Below are positions 57,612-60,268 of a stretch of 60,268 bases of DNA, one piece after another. The notes under the pieces were generated by a model that was not told the origin of the DNA, did no database searches, and was given only the letters and a program-made list of their open reading frames with translations. Both the position numbers and the translations under genes were made by a program. Every line of letters begins with the position of its first letter. Position 1 is the first letter of the stretch. Source of the stretch: Porphyrobacter sp. SLTP (GTDB lineage: Bacteria > Pseudomonadota > Alphaproteobacteria > Sphingomonadales > Sphingomonadaceae); contig NZ_JAAALE010000020.1 of NCBI RefSeq assembly GCF_009905735.1, positions 1 through 60,268 on the forward strand. Direction: 5' to 3'.

Positions 57612-60268
57612 GTGAATTTGCGGGACCCAGTCGGCATCGCCGGCCCATATCAGGCGAGCACCAATCATGCGGATGTGCAAACCGCTGATCCGGAGAGCGT
57701 GCTCGGCAAGGCAATTCACTATCAGGCCTGTGCTTGCGTTGCGTGCTGCGGCGGCGCGATGGTTAAAGCCGGAAGTGTTGGGATTGAGCTGGCCGCGGGC
57801 AAGCAAAATTCCGAATATCAAGATACGATCAACGGTGTCGGAACAAGCGGAAAAGTAACACCAGGCTTTTCTGTCAATGATGTGCTTGAAACATCTGGCG
57901 ATAGTGATTGGTTCAGTATCGAACTCGTCAGTGGCGAAACCTATACCTTCAACACGCTTCTCCCGGCCGGCGGGCTGTCGGACAGCATCCTCACTTTGCG
58001 CGATGTCAATGGCAATGTCATAACGACCAATGATGATGCCAACTCGCAAGCAGGATTGGCATATTCAGAGATTACATTCACCGCCTCGACCTCTGGCAAA
58101 TATTTTCTCGAGGTTTCTGGTTTTGGGGGCGCGACCGGGGCTTACTACCTGTCGAGTTCGCGCCCAGTCGTCGATGCCGAGGCAGCCAATGCATCGACCA
58201 GTGCGGCGCTTGTCGTGGGTGGTCCGTCAATCGTCGCTCAACTTGAGCAAGCGGGCGACCGTGATTGGTATGCGGTCACTCTCGTGGCGGGCCAGGCCTA
58301 CGAGTTCTTCACGAGCTCGACCGCGGGCGGCTCTGATGTCGATACGACGCTAACGCTTCGGAATGCCAATGGTGGGGTGCTTGCCTTTAACGATGACAGC
58401 AATGGCATGTATTCCAGCATCAAATTTACCGCCACTTCGAGCGGGACATTCTATTTGGATGTGCGCGGTTGGGCCGATGGCCAGCAAGGCGCTTATAAGG
58501 TTTCGGCCCAAGCCGCGGCGCCACTCGCAGAGTTTAGTAATGATCAAATTGCAGCGCAGCTGCTTTACGGGACCAATGGCAGCCCAGCTGACCTGAGGCG
58601 CTTCAATGTTTCGGCAGGCGGCACGCTGACTGTCAACATTACATCGCTCGATGCTGGCGGTCAGTTTCTTGCCCGCGCAGCACTTGAACTATGGAGTGAT
58701 GCAACCGGGATTATCTTCAGAGAAGTCTCAAGTAGCGCTCAAATCACGTTCCAAGATACCGAAGAGGGGGCTTTCGCTTCGTCAATACGGACGGGTCAGT
58801 TCATCACAAGCGCGACTGTGAATATTTCGACGCAATGGATCAGTACGTACGGGACCACGCTCGATAGCTACTCTTTCCAGACCTACCTTCACGAAGTCGG
58901 TCATGCGCTCGGCCTGAGACACCCGGGCCCCTATAACGGCACCGCAACCTACCCGCAGGATGCGGCCTTCCTGAACGACTCCTGGGCCACGACGCTGATG
59001 TCCTATTTCAGCCAGGACGAAAACACCTTCTTTGCCAACCAGAATTTCAGCCGGGTGTTCACACTCACGCCGATGATCGGCGATCTTGTTGCGATTCAGA
59101 CCGCTTACGGTACCTACAATGGTACTCGCACAGGCGACAATACGTATGGTGTAGGCAACAACACTGGTCGAACAGTCTACGGTATCAGCCCAGACACGAC
59201 CAACAATGCAGGAAATTTGCTTGCCTTTGTCATATTCGACAATGGGGGGATCGACACTCTCAATTATTCAAGCTTCTCCGCGAACCAGCTGATTAACCTC
59301 AACCAGGAAACCTTTTCCAACGTTGGCGGCAGCATCGGTAACATGAATATCGCGCGTGGGACTGTCATTGAGAATGCTGTCGGTGGCGATCGTGACGATC
59401 AGATCATCGGCAACGGTGTCGCAAACTCGCTGGTCGGTAACGGGGGCAATGATATTCTCATCGGTGGAGGAGGCGACGACGTCCTTTCCGGCGGCACCGG
59501 CGATGACGTCCTCGACGGCGGTCTTGGCAATGATACTGCTGTCTTCAATGTCAATTTCGCCGATGCCCAGCTCACCCTGGAAGGCTCGGATATCTTCATG
59601 TCCAGCGCCGCGTTTGGCAAAGACCGGCTCATCGGTATCGAGAACCTGCGCTTCCTTGATGGCGATCGGACGGTTGCCTCGCTACTCGATGGCACCCCGC
59701 CCACGATCACAAGCTTCTCGCCGACCGACGGCGCGGTCAATGTGGCGGTAGGCAGCAATGTTGTCGTCACCTTCTCCGAGGCCATCCAGCGCGGCAGCGG
59801 CACGGTCGAGATCCGGAGCGGGTCTGCAACTGGCCCCGTGGTCGAGGCGTTCAATGTCGCGAGCAGCAACCGGATTGCGATCAGCGGATCAACCCTGACC
59901 ATCGATCCGACGAACGCTCTGGTTCAAGGCACGACCTATTTCGTGGTCATCAACCCCGGTGCTATCGAAGACCTCGCCGGCAATGATTTTGCCGGAACCA
60001 GCACCTATGACTTTGCCACGGTGCCGCCTACGGACACCGCTGCACCGGTCGCCACAGGCTTCTCGCCGACCGATGGCGCGATCAATGTGGCGGTAGGCAG
60101 CAATGTTGTCGTCACCTTCTCCGAGGCCATCCAGCGCGGCAGCGGCACGGTCGAGATCCGGAGCGGGTCTGCAACTGGCCCTGTGGTCGAGGCGTTCAAT
60201 GTCGCGAGCAGCAACCGGATTGCGATCAGCGGATCAACCCTGACCATCGATCCGACGAACGCTCTGGT
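57612..60268 (+). CDS. M10 (serralysin-type) metalloprotease with PPC, RTX and Ig-like repeats (C-terminus beyond window)
   Basis: At least 885 residues, open at the right edge. From the GTG at 57612 (or TTG 57606): an N-terminal segment with clustered Cys (YQACACVACCGGAM); two PPC-like domains (GDSDWFSIELVSGETYTF; GDRDWYAVTLVAGQAYEF); the protease with HEVGHALGLRH (H427) and the Met-turn LMSYFSQ; RTX repeats (GNGGNDILIGGGGDDVLSGG, residues about 590-640); then Ig-like units with SPTDGAVNVAVGSNVVV. There is no N-terminal signal peptide, which fits type I secretion by a C-terminal signal outside the window. The zinc-protease motif is complete, so it should be active. Confidence 0.92.
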   Translation, partial: MNLRDPVGIAGPYQASTNHADVQTADPESVLGKAIHYQACACVACCGGAMVKAGSVGIELAAGKQNSEYQDTINGVGTSGKVTPGFSVNDVLETSGDSDWFSIELVSGETYTFNTLLPAGGLSDSILTLRDVNGNVITTNDDANSQAGLAYSEITFTASTSGKYFLEVSGFGGATGAYYLSSSRPVVDAEAANASTSAALVVGGPSIVAQLEQAGDRDWYAVTLVAGQAYEFFTSSTAGGSDVDTTLTLRNANGGVLAFNDDSNGMYSSIKFTATSSGTFYLDVRGWADGQQGAYKVSAQAAAPLAEFSNDQIAAQLLYGTNGSPADLRRFNVSAGGTLTVNITSLDAGGQFLARAALELWSDATGIIFREVSSSAQITFQDTEEGAFASSIRTGQFITSATVNISTQWISTYGTTLDSYSFQTYLHEVGHALGLRHPGPYNGTATYPQDAAFLNDSWATTLMSYFSQDENTFFANQNFSRVFTLTPMIGDLVAIQTAYGTYNGTRTGDNTYGVGNNTGRTVYGISPDTTNNAGNLLAFVIFDNGGIDTLNYSSFSANQLINLNQETFSNVGGSIGNMNIARGTVIENAVGGDRDDQIIGNGVANSLVGNGGNDILIGGGGDDVLSGGTGDDVLDGGLGNDTAVFNVNFADAQLTLEGSDIFMSSAAFGKDRLIGIENLRFLDGDRTVASLLDGTPPTITSFSPTDGAVNVAVGSNVVVTFSEAIQRGSGTVEIRSGSATGPVVEAFNVASSNRIAISGSTLTIDPTNALVQGTTYFVVINPGAIEDLAGNDFAGTSTYDFATVPPTDTAAPVATGFSPTDGAINVAVGSNVVVTFSEAIQRGSGTVEIRSGSATGPVVEAFNVASSNRIAISGSTLTIDPTNAL
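59714..60268 (+). repeat. tandem 345-bp Ig-like (SwmB/Big_5-type) coding repeats
   Basis: The segment starting CTTCTCGCCGACCGA at 59714 recurs at 60059. The two copies differ at only a handful of bases over the 210 nt visible of the second copy (for example GACGGCGCGGTC against GATGGCGCGATC). The period of 345 bp is 115 codons. More copies probably follow beyond the window. Confidence 0.9.

Noticed and set aside
59399..59902. 167-codon leftward frame, and its copy at 60005-60247
   Set aside because: Antisense of the protease's RTX and Ig-like repeats; the two look alike only because the coding repeats do.

Overview
The window reads as chromosome of an alphaproteobacterium of the order Sphingomonadales, most likely Erythrobacteraceae (Erythrobacter/Porphyrobacter type). 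This is judged from the high GC content, the strong protein resemblance of the his, tolQRAB-pal, gmk, sspB, infC, rsh and pdeM genes to that group, two large TonB-dependent receptors, DUF547 paralogues, and dispersed palindromic repeats of kinds common in sphingomonads. No database search was possible; every family call comes from reading motifs.

Layout. 1-3.9 kb: a cut-off MFS sugar/cation symporter gene, then two acyl-CoA dehydrogenases and an SDR oxidoreductase. 4.1-7.5 kb: a proline-rich small protein, a phosphate-selective-type porin preceded by a PhoB-box-like site, gmk, a small conserved protein and an SspB-like ClpXP adaptor. 7.7-11.9 kb: histidine operon hisB-yciI-hisH-hisA-orf-hisF-hisE-HIT. 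12.2-16.5 kb: ybgC-tolQ-tolR-tolA-tolB-pal envelope operon. 16.5-28.8 kb: housekeeping and mixed genes, including a J-domain protein, an SDR without the usual catalytic residues, a DASS transporter, two tandem DUF547 proteins, infC with an apparent AUA start, pdeM, hemF, an AbrB-like/Doc toxin-antitoxin pair, rsh and a cyclophilin.

29.05-37.41 kb: an 8.4-kb integrative island in the 3' end of a tRNA-Ser(GGA) gene, bounded by 14-bp direct repeats. It carries a P4-type integrase, an AlpA-like regulator, a winged-helix-like protein, a PC4-like protein and an HUH-type replication protein. Its cargo includes an outer-membrane barrel, an Abi_2 (HEPN) abortive-infection protein, an SNase and a Rap1a/Tai-like protein. 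No phage structural genes are visible, so it looks like a phage satellite (PICI-like) or small replicative island. Pieces of the 3' end of its rep gene recur beside the cargo genes.

37.5-41.2 kb: PilZ protein, a 48-aa membrane peptide, an alginate-lyase-family protein and an amidohydrolase. 41.4-52.4 kb: a metal-acquisition locus, probably zinc. It holds DUF2946/TonB receptor/PepSY on one side; TonB receptor/methyltransferase/remnant COG0523 GTPase in the middle; and divergently merC (apparently frameshifted), a periplasmic protein, a His-rich MacB-like ABC exporter-type transporter and a DUF3299 protein. Similar palindromes precede the three transcription units. 52.7-57.6 kb: DM13 protein, remnants, a class IV aminotransferase-fold protein lacking an evident PLP lysine coupled to a sulfotransferase-like protein, an esterase lipoprotein and an unknown protein. 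57.6 kb to the end: the start of a large secreted M10 (serralysin-type) metalloprotease with PPC, RTX and near-identical Ig-like repeats, cut by the window edge.
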